From NCBI GenBank assembly GCA_002002485.1, contig MQVI01000018.1:1-43232 (forward strand): DNA of 43,232 bases, given 5' to 3'. This DNA comes from Pasteurellaceae bacterium 15-036681. Lineage in GTDB: Bacteria; Pseudomonadota; Gammaproteobacteria; Enterobacterales; Pasteurellaceae. This document shows positions 36,901 to 43,232 of the stretch, piece after piece. The stretch's first letter is position 1; each line of letters begins with the position of its first letter. A program made the translations under genes and the position numbers. The notes beneath the pieces are model-generated. The model had not been told where the DNA came from, did no database searches, and saw nothing but the letters and a program-made list of their open reading frames with translations.

Positions 36901-39843
36901 ACTGCGGAAAGTGGAATTACTTCTTTACAGCGTAGTGTCTCAGAACAAGGCTCTGCGTTGACGGAAACCTCTAAAAATCTGACTGCAAAGATTGATGGGA
37001 TGAGTGTAGGGGGGCGTAATTACTTACTAAATTCTAAAATTGATTACACAGGAAACCGATATAGCTTGTCGTTTAGATTAGCGAAAATACCTGTTCTAAA
37101 TGAAATTGTGACAGTAACTTTATGGGGGGCTTTAGCGGAAGATAGACAAGCATTTGCTGTATATAACACACATGGTTTTCGTGAATTAGCCAAACTTAGT
37201 AAAATACGCGATGGTGTTTATTCTGCTACTTTTGCTTGGAATCAACCTCTAGAGGTGGCTACAGAGAAAGACAATTCAATGTCAATTTCATTGAATTTAT
37301 ATGCTTATCCTCGTTCAGCAACTTCTAACAATACAATTAATTGTATGAAACTTGAAGTTGGTTCTTTATCAACAGATTGGACTCCTGCACCTGAAGATGC
37401 TGATGCTAATATTGCGAATGTCCAAGCCAATCTCACCACTTACCAATCAGCACAAGCTGAAATTGATAAAGCTCAATCAACTCAACTTAACGGACTAAAT
37501 GCGAGAATAGGTTCTGCTGAAAGTAGTATCTCTAATATACAAGCAACGACAGCCAGTAAGACTGAAGTAGCAAGTATTGCTCAAAGTATGTTACAAGCTG
37601 AATTTGGGAAAATGAGTGTTGGTGGGCGTAATTACTTATTAAATTCGAAAGATGATGTTGTTGTCACAGCACCATATAGGTATAAAGTTTATCATTCAGC
37701 ACTGATGGAAATTACTGAACCAGTTGTGTTTAGTGCATTAATAAAAGATATAGTTGGCAACAATGGTAATAAAGTTACGGTCGGGATTTTTGATAAAGTC
37801 AATATTAATACAACATTAGAGCAAAGACGTGATGTTCCGATAATTAATGGTAAAATTATTGTTAAATTTTCTCGTCCATCATCGTCAACAAAAACATCTA
37901 TTGTTGTTTATGCGAACAGCGGATCTTATAGTGGTAGTACAACTGGTTCTGTGACATATTATAACGCTAAACTTGAAATCGGTACCGTAGCTACAGACTG
38001 GACTCCTGCTCCTGAAGACATTGAACAATCAATTGCTACAACATCTGCAAAAATTGATACAGTTCAAGAAACCTTAGCTAAGGCCGATAAAGCTAACGCT
38101 GACCAAATTACCGCAATTACTGCTCGTGTTGGTAATGCAGAGGGTAATATATCCACAACAAGCCAAACTTTAGCCACTTTAAGTGGAGAAGTTAAAGCAA
38201 CTCATACCATCAAAACACAAGCCATTGCTGGAGGAAGAACCGCAATTGCAGGTATTGCCATTGGTACAAATGCCGATAACAAAACTGCAGAAAGCTCAGT
38301 GATTGTGATGGCTGACAAATTCCAAGTGGTTAAAAATGCCCAAGATGGTTTGCCTAAATCAATGCTCACTGTTGTTAACAATCAAGTGGCTATTAATGGT
38401 GATTTAATTGCGAACGGTGCAATTACGGCACGGATGATGGCTACTGATTCTGTCGAAGCAGGGGCAATTAAAGCTGGGGCAATTAAGGCAGACCACTTGG
38501 CAGCAGGGCAAGTATCTGCGGAGCATTTTGTGAGTGGCTTAGGTGGGAATTTACTAACTAATCCTATATTTGCCAATGTGGTTAATGGAAAACCTCATTT
38601 TTGGGAAGTCGTTCACGGAGAAGATGCTTTTGCTACTGTAAATACAGATAGAAATTATGGTCTACGGTCTATGGGATTACCGAATGAAAACTGTATGTGT
38701 ATTGCAATGACTCGCACAAATGAGGCAAATCAGATGGCATCTATGATGCAATTTGTGCCAATTAATTGTGGACAATGGTATATCGCATCAGTGTATATCG
38801 GCAGTCATAATGCTGAAAAATGTGAGCTAGGGATTGGATATCTAGATGCGGACGGTATAGCTATTGATAGCAAAGCTCAAACAGCTATTTCAGCAGGCAA
38901 GGAATTTAATGGACTAGGTGATGCTGAACGTCTATTTATCAAGTTCCAAGCACCTGACAATTGTGAAAGTATAATGTTTTATCTAAGTTTATCGGGAATT
39001 ACTGCTGGTAAATCTAGTGCGATAATGCTTGTTGCGCGCCCAATGTTAGAAAGATGTACGCAGTATGCTACGCAACCGAGTGAATGGGTTAATGCAGGCA
39101 TAACATCAATTCATGGTGGTTCAATAGAATCAGAGACTATACTAGCTAAACATATCGGAGCAGGTGAAATAACTACAAATCATATGACCGCTGGTAGCAT
39201 AGATGCAAAAGTACTGAAAGCAGGGACTGTAAATACTAATCATCTTACAGCTAAGGCTATAACTGCGGATAAGATGAATGTTGCAACTTTGTCTGCAGTA
39301 AGTGCGAATTTAGGCACTGTAACAGCTGGAACGATAAAAGGATTGGCTATTTCTGGTAATACTATTACTGGTGGGACAATTTCTGGAACAAATATTACAG
39401 GAGGAATAATTAAAGGTTCTAGACTGGAAGGAGCTACTGGTAGTTTTAGTGGGGAACTTGAAGTTAAGACATTAATTGGAGGTGGAATTATTGAAGTTGT
39501 AACTGGTCTTTTTAAAAAGACAAACCGCACTAAGAAAATTATTCCCCCTGGATACGGTCCAAGCGTATCATACGAAGTAGATATTTATGAAGCAAATATA
39601 ACTATCAATCCAGCACCTGTGGATCGGTGGATTATCGGTATACCAGAAAACTCTGGGTTACTTTTACCGAAAAATCAAGGGAAAAATTATAAAATAGAGA
39701 GAGATGGAGGAAATACATGGACTAGTTATTCAAGTGATACACCAGGATGGCAAAGACGTGAGGAGAAGCGACCTCCTGCAAATACTGTAATAACTATATT
39801 AGCTTACGCAGTATCAACTAATAAATATATTTCAATCAATTAA
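33955..39843 (+). CDS. Host specificity protein J-like tail tip/fibre, 1962 aa
   Basis: ATG at 33955 behind AGGAGGC. The first about 850 residues are the gpJ core (GGGRTPYEAPDSLRSAQCLRAIGLISLGPIKG, ADMASVFRAIVVWNGTQLSAVQDRPTDPVYSYNTSNVIDGKF, FNVGREGLRHLPGDIIEVADNYFAG). Fibronectin-like domains and coiled coils follow, then two related modules GMSVGGRNYLLNSK...TDWTPAPED (about 1015-1148 and 1219-1355), a third divergent one near 1526 (GGNLLTNPIF), and a hexapeptide-like stretch (AISGNTITGGTISGTNITGGIIKGSRLEGATGSF) before the tip domain. The C-terminal part should bind the host receptor. It is longer than lambda J (1132 residues) because of the added modules. Confidence 0.92.
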   Translation: MGGSSDGGGGRTPYEAPDSLRSAQCLRAIGLISLGPIKGSVDKWKSTYFDNTPIQNEDGSYNFKNTDIQFTLGTQDQLPLKGFEKSEREVPVSTEIKHAHPLTRSVIDPDVDSIRLTLGVNALFEQNDQGDTNGTSVSFEVLINGQSRKIYSINGKSSSRFYRSYLINNLPPKPFTITVKRTTPDSKSQRLQNGTTWVSYTEIINTRLSYPNMAIVGIKTDSRYNPNFPNINFLLYGRIVKVPSNYNPEDRTYTGGLWKGDFKNAWTNNPAWVFYDLVTNRLAGLGQRISDYGLDKFQLYQIAQYCDQLVPDGYGGEEPRMVANLWLTEQRNAYDVIADMASVFRAIVVWNGTQLSAVQDRPTDPVYSYNTSNVIDGKFTRQYAPLKSIYTAVEVEYADERNMYQKAIEYVADDAMIARYGYNVKKIVAFACTSRGQAKRYGKWVLETSRLEQCTITFNVGREGLRHLPGDIIEVADNYFAGTNLAGRVLAVDGRKITLDRPIELQANSYFSYIDSNQQQIRLKIQSVDPTNSAIITLDSVPKNISEDSAWALQTPIVSTQLYRAIGVTENEKDSYTITALQHEPQKQAIVDNGAVFEPVAESLHNLPQVQDIHIQFNENRASISAYVTGGEGSVKYDIRIYKDGNLYRIELGKTNPEIELDDLPDGEYSVVVLVRSAQGVLLSEKTQTFVISRPPVPQNVNVIGGLSDITISWDYVDDITQTEIWVSEQDDIKTAKRVAKVLANIYSHNVGARQTRYYWVRHTRGQNIGAFYQETGLSATTGADIDAELAVLNEKLSKNIIDEVFDVAAPARKLELIKTVDELDVDKFLEVKNVYNQQDGKLYTWDGTKYTTKVPFGDIEGVIPKSQLDESLLNELTNNTQAIKDESLARTNAIRDESVNRTKAIQAESTKITALIQAEASTRGTAITALQNVDKQQAQQISTVTAKADNALSGLQAEQTARIEGDKAEATARNALTARVATAESGITSLQRSVSEQGSALTETSKNLTAKIDGMSVGGRNYLLNSKIDYTGNRYSLSFRLAKIPVLNEIVTVTLWGALAEDRQAFAVYNTHGFRELAKLSKIRDGVYSATFAWNQPLEVATEKDNSMSISLNLYAYPRSATSNNTINCMKLEVGSLSTDWTPAPEDADANIANVQANLTTYQSAQAEIDKAQSTQLNGLNARIGSAESSISNIQATTASKTEVASIAQSMLQAEFGKMSVGGRNYLLNSKDDVVVTAPYRYKVYHSALMEITEPVVFSALIKDIVGNNGNKVTVGIFDKVNINTTLEQRRDVPIINGKIIVKFSRPSSSTKTSIVVYANSGSYSGSTTGSVTYYNAKLEIGTVATDWTPAPEDIEQSIATTSAKIDTVQETLAKADKANADQITAITARVGNAEGNISTTSQTLATLSGEVKATHTIKTQAIAGGRTAIAGIAIGTNADNKTAESSVIVMADKFQVVKNAQDGLPKSMLTVVNNQVAINGDLIANGAITARMMATDSVEAGAIKAGAIKADHLAAGQVSAEHFVSGLGGNLLTNPIFANVVNGKPHFWEVVHGEDAFATVNTDRNYGLRSMGLPNENCMCIAMTRTNEANQMASMMQFVPINCGQWYIASVYIGSHNAEKCELGIGYLDADGIAIDSKAQTAISAGKEFNGLGDAERLFIKFQAPDNCESIMFYLSLSGITAGKSSAIMLVARPMLERCTQYATQPSEWVNAGITSIHGGSIESETILAKHIGAGEITTNHMTAGSIDAKVLKAGTVNTNHLTAKAITADKMNVATLSAVSANLGTVTAGTIKGLAISGNTITGGTISGTNITGGIIKGSRLEGATGSFSGELEVKTLIGGGIIEVVTGLFKKTNRTKKIIPPGYGPSVSYEVDIYEANITINPAPVDRWIIGIPENSGLLLPKNQGKNYKIERDGGNTWTSYSSDTPGWQRREEKRPPANTVITILAYAVSTNKYISIN

Positions 39844-39849
39844 GTTTAG

Positions 39850-39878
39850 CCCGATCAGCAATGGTCGGGTTTTCTTTT
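39850..39878 (+). terminator. Terminator after J
   Basis: Stem CCCGATCA/TGGTCGGG (one T-G pair) with loop GCAA and a TTTTCTTTT tail. Confidence 0.8.
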
Positions 39879-39905
39879 ATCTAAAATCAGCCAAAGGAGG
39901 CTACT

Positions 39906-40256
39906 ATGAAATACATTGCAAAAACAATCGAAGACGTAAACACTGGTGCAGAAGTAAAGTACCACGAAATCACAGCAATTACTGTTGATTATAAAAACAA
40001 ACATTCAACTGCAACAGTTGAAAGCTACATTTCTCTTAAAACTAAGCAAGCAGGCAAACAGCCTGTCGGTAGCCCAGTAACGCTATCAATTAGCAATGCA
40101 CCAGACATCGGTGAAAATGTCATTGATTGGTTATATGCACAACTTATTCAGCCTGTGCCTGAAGATTATATTGAACCAGAAGATAAATACTACGGCTGGG
40201 TAAATCCATATTCGTTTACAGGAGGCACAATCAAAGAAGTAACTATTGATGGCTAA
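39906..40256 (+). CDS. Small protein downstream of J, 116 aa
   Basis: ATG at 39906 behind AAAGGAGG. The sequence MKYIAKTIEDVNTGAEVKYHEITAITVDYKNKHSTATVESYISLKTKQAGKQPVGSPVTLSISNAPDIGENVIDWLYAQLIQP is beta-rich at the start and helical later, soluble, without a motif I can name. Its position after J suggests an accessory or chaperone for the fibre; the strong ribosome binding site supports it as a real gene. No terminator is obvious immediately after it. Confidence 0.75.
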   Translation: MKYIAKTIEDVNTGAEVKYHEITAITVDYKNKHSTATVESYISLKTKQAGKQPVGSPVTLSISNAPDIGENVIDWLYAQLIQPVPEDYIEPEDKYYGWVNPYSFTGGTIKEVTIDG

Positions 40257-40612
40257 ATTACTGCATGGGGCTGAAATATGCCTTGAACAGTATTTAATTT
40301 TGTTGTAAACAGTTAGATACCCCCACTGTTGTGGGGTATATTAATAAAAATAGTATGTGATGTGGTATGTAGTGTCAGATATACCATAAATATTATTTTT
40401 ATAATTCAATGAGTTTTACCCTCGATTTGAATGAGGGACACGCCTCCATTTATCTTAGTCAATCTAAATCCTCCCTGTATAAACTCTAGTAAAATCAATG
40501 AATTAGGCTATTTTGCTTGATCTCTTTTGATCATTCTAGATCTCTCTAACGCATAAAAATGGCACGACAAATGGCACGACGCTTTTTTTGTTTGTCATTT
40601 TGAGGATACAGT
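40257..40612. other. Intergenic region before the integrase
   Basis: 356 bases, AT-rich, without a gene. It contains a hairpin ATACCCC-C-AC/GTGGGGTAT (40317-40339), the 11-mer CACGCCTCCAT (40439-40449) that also occurs at 12-22, and a 12-bp tandem repeat of AATGGCACGACA/G (40558-40581) about 30 bases before the int start. The tandem copies could be arm-type integrase sites or an autoregulatory site. Confidence 0.5.
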
Positions 40613-41821
40613 ATGGCAATCATTATAAAACCACTGACTGCATTAGACATAAAAAATGCACAAATAGAAGAAGGAAAATTAACATTAAGAGATGGTGAGG
40701 GGTTAATTTTAGATGTTACTCCTTCATCTAAAAAATGGCGTTTTGTTTATCGGGCACCAATCACCAAAAAACGCACTTCAATTACTTTTGGGGATTACCC
40801 CACACTGTCGCTCAAAGAAGCGAGAGAGAAAAGGGCTGAGTTTAAAGCCTTACTCTTGGAAAATGTTGATCCAATCGAATATCGAGAAAGCATTAAGCGG
40901 AAGATTGTAGGTAATTTAGAAAACTCATTGTATAAAGTTGCTTTAAAATGGCGAGATTTTAAGTTACCCAAAATCATGCAAGCAACTATGGATGACGATT
41001 GGGCAAGGCTTGAGAATCATATTTTCCCCTATATCAAAGATCATCTGGTGACCCAAATTAATTCTCAGTTATTAGTCAAAGTGATGACCCCAGTTTATAG
41101 AAAAGGGCACACATCCGTTATTGAGAAGGTACTGCGAACCCTTAACGAGATTATGGATTATGCAGAAAATACAGGCTTAATTGAAATGCACAATTGCCAT
41201 AAAACAATCAAGGCGTTTCACATCAAACCAGCAGAAAACAACCCAACGATTGAAGCGGAAGAGCTGCCAGAATTTATATCAAAAATGCTTATGGCGAATA
41301 TTAAGCCTCAAACTCGCCATTTAGTCTTTTGGAACTTGCTCACTGCGGTTCGACCTGCAGAGGCTGTATCTGTTGAATGGTCGGAAATAGATTGGGAAAA
41401 GAAACTATGGACTATCCCAAAACATAAAATGAAGGGACATAAACTCAAAAAGCGTGAGCATATAGTACCACTTTCAACACAGGCGCTAGAAATATTAACC
41501 AGAATGAAAGCCTTTTCAGGTACTAGACGTTTTGTGTTTCCACATGCATTAAAGTCAGGTGAGCCAATGTCTAGTGGGACGGTAAATGTCGCAATGCGCC
41601 GTCAAGGTTACGCAGGCACATTCACATCGCACGGAATGCGTGCCCTGGTGAGTACCTATATCAATGCAAAAGATGTGAATATGGAAGTGGTTGATGCGGT
41701 GTTATCGCATAAAGTGAAAGGCAAGACCCGGAAAGTGTATAACCGTCATAATTACCTTGAGCAACGTATACCGGTGATGCAATTTTGGGGCGATTATGTG
41801 GAACAATGTGGGCTAAAATAG
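40613..41821 (+). CDS. int: Phage tyrosine integrase, P4-like family, 402 aa
   Basis: ATG at 40613 behind GAGGATACAG. The N-terminal DUF4102-type arm-binding domain (LTLRDGEGLILDVTPSSKKWRFVYRAPITKKRTSITFGDYPTLSLKEAREKRAEFKALLLENVDP) and core-binding domain precede the catalytic domain with R247 (AVRPAE), H340-x-x-R343 (HGMRAL), H366 (LSHKV) and Tyr376 (VYNRHNYLEQR). It integrates and excises the phage. As it ends beside host DNA with J on its other side, the right attachment site should lie just past its stop. That stop (41819-41821) is itself within an IS-end-like sequence. Confidence 0.93.
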   Translation: MAIIIKPLTALDIKNAQIEEGKLTLRDGEGLILDVTPSSKKWRFVYRAPITKKRTSITFGDYPTLSLKEAREKRAEFKALLLENVDPIEYRESIKRKIVGNLENSLYKVALKWRDFKLPKIMQATMDDDWARLENHIFPYIKDHLVTQINSQLLVKVMTPVYRKGHTSVIEKVLRTLNEIMDYAENTGLIEMHNCHKTIKAFHIKPAENNPTIEAEELPEFISKMLMANIKPQTRHLVFWNLLTAVRPAEAVSVEWSEIDWEKKLWTIPKHKMKGHKLKKREHIVPLSTQALEILTRMKAFSGTRRFVFPHALKSGEPMSSGTVNVAMRRQGYAGTFTSHGMRALVSTYINAKDVNMEVVDAVLSHKVKGKTRKVYNRHNYLEQRIPVMQFWGDYVEQCGLK

Positions 41822-41833
41822 TCTACCACTACA
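41819..41833. repeat. 15-bp copy of an IS terminal repeat, inverted
   Basis: TAGTCTACCACTACA is the exact reverse complement of the first 15 bases of the IS3-type element at 43043. It overlaps the int stop codon and marks the phage-host border side of the kef fragment. Confidence 0.75.
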
Positions 41834-41851
41834 GATAAATTTATTTAACAG

Positions 41852-41885
41852 ATACCCCACTTATAATTAAATATAAGTGGGGTAT
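41852..41885 (-). terminator. Terminator of the kef gene
   Basis: Perfect 14-bp inverted repeat ATACCCCACTTATA/TATAAGTGGGGTAT with a 6-base loop, 50 bases after the kef stop on the minus strand. It may work in both directions and also end int transcription. Confidence 0.65.
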
Positions 41886-41934
41886 TCTAACTTAATGAGT
41901 TAAATTTCTTCAAAGTCACCAATATAAATTAACG

Positions 41935-43042
41935 TTATCTTAATTTCCCTTCTTCAGCACGAGCTAAGATATTTTGGATTTCCATCATGGTGATTTGATC
42001 TTCTTCGAGTGCGACTTTCAGCATATCAGCATTTTGAAAACCTTCTATTTTAGGGTCATAATATTCTGCCATAACTTTGACTCGGTGGCGATCTCTATAG
42101 AAATAATGACGACAAATTTCTTCAGCTACTTCTTTATCAATACCTAAGATTCGCAAGGCTTTCTTACTACTGCGTAACGCTGAATCAAATGTTTCACGTA
42201 CTTGAAGATCTGCGCCAGCTTGAAATAACTGATAGACATGTGTGCGATCATAAGCTCGAGCAATAATTTTTATATTAGGATTCATATGACGAGCCATTTC
42301 CACAATGCGTAATGCTGCTTCTTTATCATCGATTGCAACAATCAATAATTCTGCATTTTCAATACCTGCATTACTTAAGATTTCTGCCCGAGTGGCATTC
42401 CCATAGTAGCTTTTGACCCCAAGTTTTTTCAGATTGTTTATTATTTTTGAATCCAAGTCTATTACGGTAGGGTGGTAGCCAGACATAGTTAGTACATGGT
42501 TTACAATTTGCCCAAAACGCCCAATACCTATTAGCACAATTGAACGTTGTTCTTCAATGTGATCTGCTTCTCTTTCCTGCTCTGTAGTAAAGTGTGGAAC
42601 TACAAATTTATTATGGATAATAATATTAATGGGGGTTAATACCATCGAGAGTACAACAATTGCAGTCATGTTAGCATTAATTTCATTGCTGATAACACCT
42701 TGTGCAGTGGCAGCAGAGTAGAGCACAAATGCAAATTCACCACCTTGTGCCATTAATACAGAACGATCCATAGCTTCAATATGGCTGCTTTTTAATAATC
42801 GAGCAATAATGTAAATTGCAATGGATTTTACAGCCATGAGAGCAATAACTCCGGAAAGTATTAATAGCCAATTATTGAAGACAACATTGAGATCTAGCGC
42901 CATCCCGACTCCAAGGAAGAAAAGTCCAAGTAATAACCCTCTAAATGGATCAATATCAGCTTCTAATTGATGGCGAAAACTGGATTCAGAAAGGAGAACC
43001 CCAGCTAAAAATGCTCCCATTGCCGTAGATAATCCGCCTTTT
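41935..43042 (-). pseudogene. KefB/KefC-type K+/H+ antiporter, 5' part lost to an IS
   Basis: Leftward frame ending at 41935. From the IS border it reads GGLSTAMGAFLAGVLLSESSFRHQLEADIDPFRGLLLGLFFLGVGMALDLNVVF, the end of the CPA2 exchanger domain, then more membrane helices and a soluble RCK domain with the nucleotide motif GIGRFG (IVLIGIGRFGQIVNHVLTMSGY...YYGNATRAEILSNAGIENAELLIVAIDD). Compared with E. coli KefB of about 600 residues, about 240 N-terminal residues are missing. The frame continues into the IS for some codons, but that part is not Kef. It is host DNA; the gene is presumably inactive here. Confidence 0.88.
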
Positions 43043-43232
43043 TGTAGTGGTAGACTAATTCCGCAGTCCTCAATAAGTGGTAAAATAACATCACAAATGA
43101 GGAAGCATAATGAGAAAAGCAAGAAGAACGTTCAGTGCTGAATATAAAGCTGAAGCAGTAAAATTGGTGACCGAGCGTGGATATTCTATTCCACAAGCGT
43201 GTCGAGAGCTAGATGTGGGCGAAACAGCATTT
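43043..43232 (+). mobile_element. IS3-family insertion sequence, left end (partial)
   Basis: Starts with TGTAGTGGTAGACTAATTCC, beginning TG as expected for IS3-family ends, and carries the start of an OrfA transposase. It interrupts the kef gene. The rest lies beyond the window, so target duplication and right end cannot be checked. Confidence 0.75.
43110..43232 (+). CDS. IS3-family transposase OrfA, first 41 residues (partial)
   Basis: ATG at 43110 behind GAGGAAGCATA. MRKARRTFSAEYKAEAVKLVTERGYSIPQACRELDVGETAF is the usual helix-turn-helix opening of IS3-family OrfA (HTH_Tnp_1 type), which binds the element ends. The frame runs off the window. Confidence 0.88.
   Translation, partial: MRKARRTFSAEYKAEAVKLVTERGYSIPQACRELDVGETAF

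Noticed and set aside
37000-38030. Repeats in J considered as a CRISPR-like or DNA-level array
   Set aside because: The repeats are protein modules in one open frame with divergent interiors, not short regular DNA repeats.
43043-43122. Continuation of the Kef frame into the IS as a natural N-terminus
   Set aside because: These codons read the reverse strand of the IS end and OrfA start, and do not match the Kef membrane domain; the true 5' part is missing.

Overview
The window is an almost complete lambda/HK97-type siphovirus prophage, about 41.8 kb, in a Pasteurellaceae chromosome. At the right end it abuts host DNA: the 3' two thirds of a Kef-type K+/H+ antiporter gene, cut by an IS3-family insertion sequence whose start is the last feature. 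The host group is inferred from the low-GC, Haemophilus/Actinobacillus-like protein style and from Actinobacillus-type uptake-sequence cores (ACAAGCGGT at 13467, GCAAGCGGTC at 8863, a CAAGCGGT terminator at 27894) with no AAGTGCGGT copies noticed. I infer an Actinobacillus/Mannheimia-like host; the species cannot be fixed.

Left arm (1-5470). A leftward operon of small phage genes (DUF2303, DUF551-like, a short lipoprotein-like gene and unknowns) is punctuated by hairpin terminators. Upstream lie a rightward gene broken by an in-frame stop, a leftward tRNA with an odd AAU anticodon, a hairpin-rich non-coding stretch, and a sieB-like superinfection-exclusion gene with its own promoter. A candidate pL with a boxA sits just right of sieB.

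Immunity region (5470-9020). A leftward cI operon carries a LexA-like repressor that lacks the self-cleavage residues, a DUF4365 (nuclease-fold) gene and a 378-residue conserved unknown, in the rexAB position. cro and a CII/YmfL-like gene run rightward.

Early lytic region (9595-14084): Rha-type antirepressor, O-like replication protein with an internal iteron origin, Dam-type methylase, DUF968 protein, RusA and Q. Two related four-helix membrane-protein genes point backwards in this region.

Cargo zone (14092-16430): separately terminated units of hicAB, a lipoprotein, and a C4-type antisense RNA in front of a BRO-type antirepressor. A late promoter followed closely by a terminator (pR'/tR' arrangement) then starts the late operon.

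Late operon (16640-40256): lysis (holin, SAR-type lysozyme, Rz/Rz1), HNH, a cos-like stretch, TerS, TerL, portal, protease, HK97-type capsid, connectors, tail tube, a G/GT frameshift pair, tape measure, then M, L, K, I and J. Three copies of one cassette (terminator, conserved leader, tiny membrane protein) are inserted between late modules. A tyrosine integrase closes the prophage at 40613-41821.

The most interesting items are the DUF4365 two-gene module under the repressor, the repeated tiny-membrane-protein cassettes, the backward membrane paralogues, the C4 RNA/BRO unit combined with a non-cleavable repressor, and the unusual tRNA beside the structured non-coding stretch. No search could be run; family names come from motif reading and memory.
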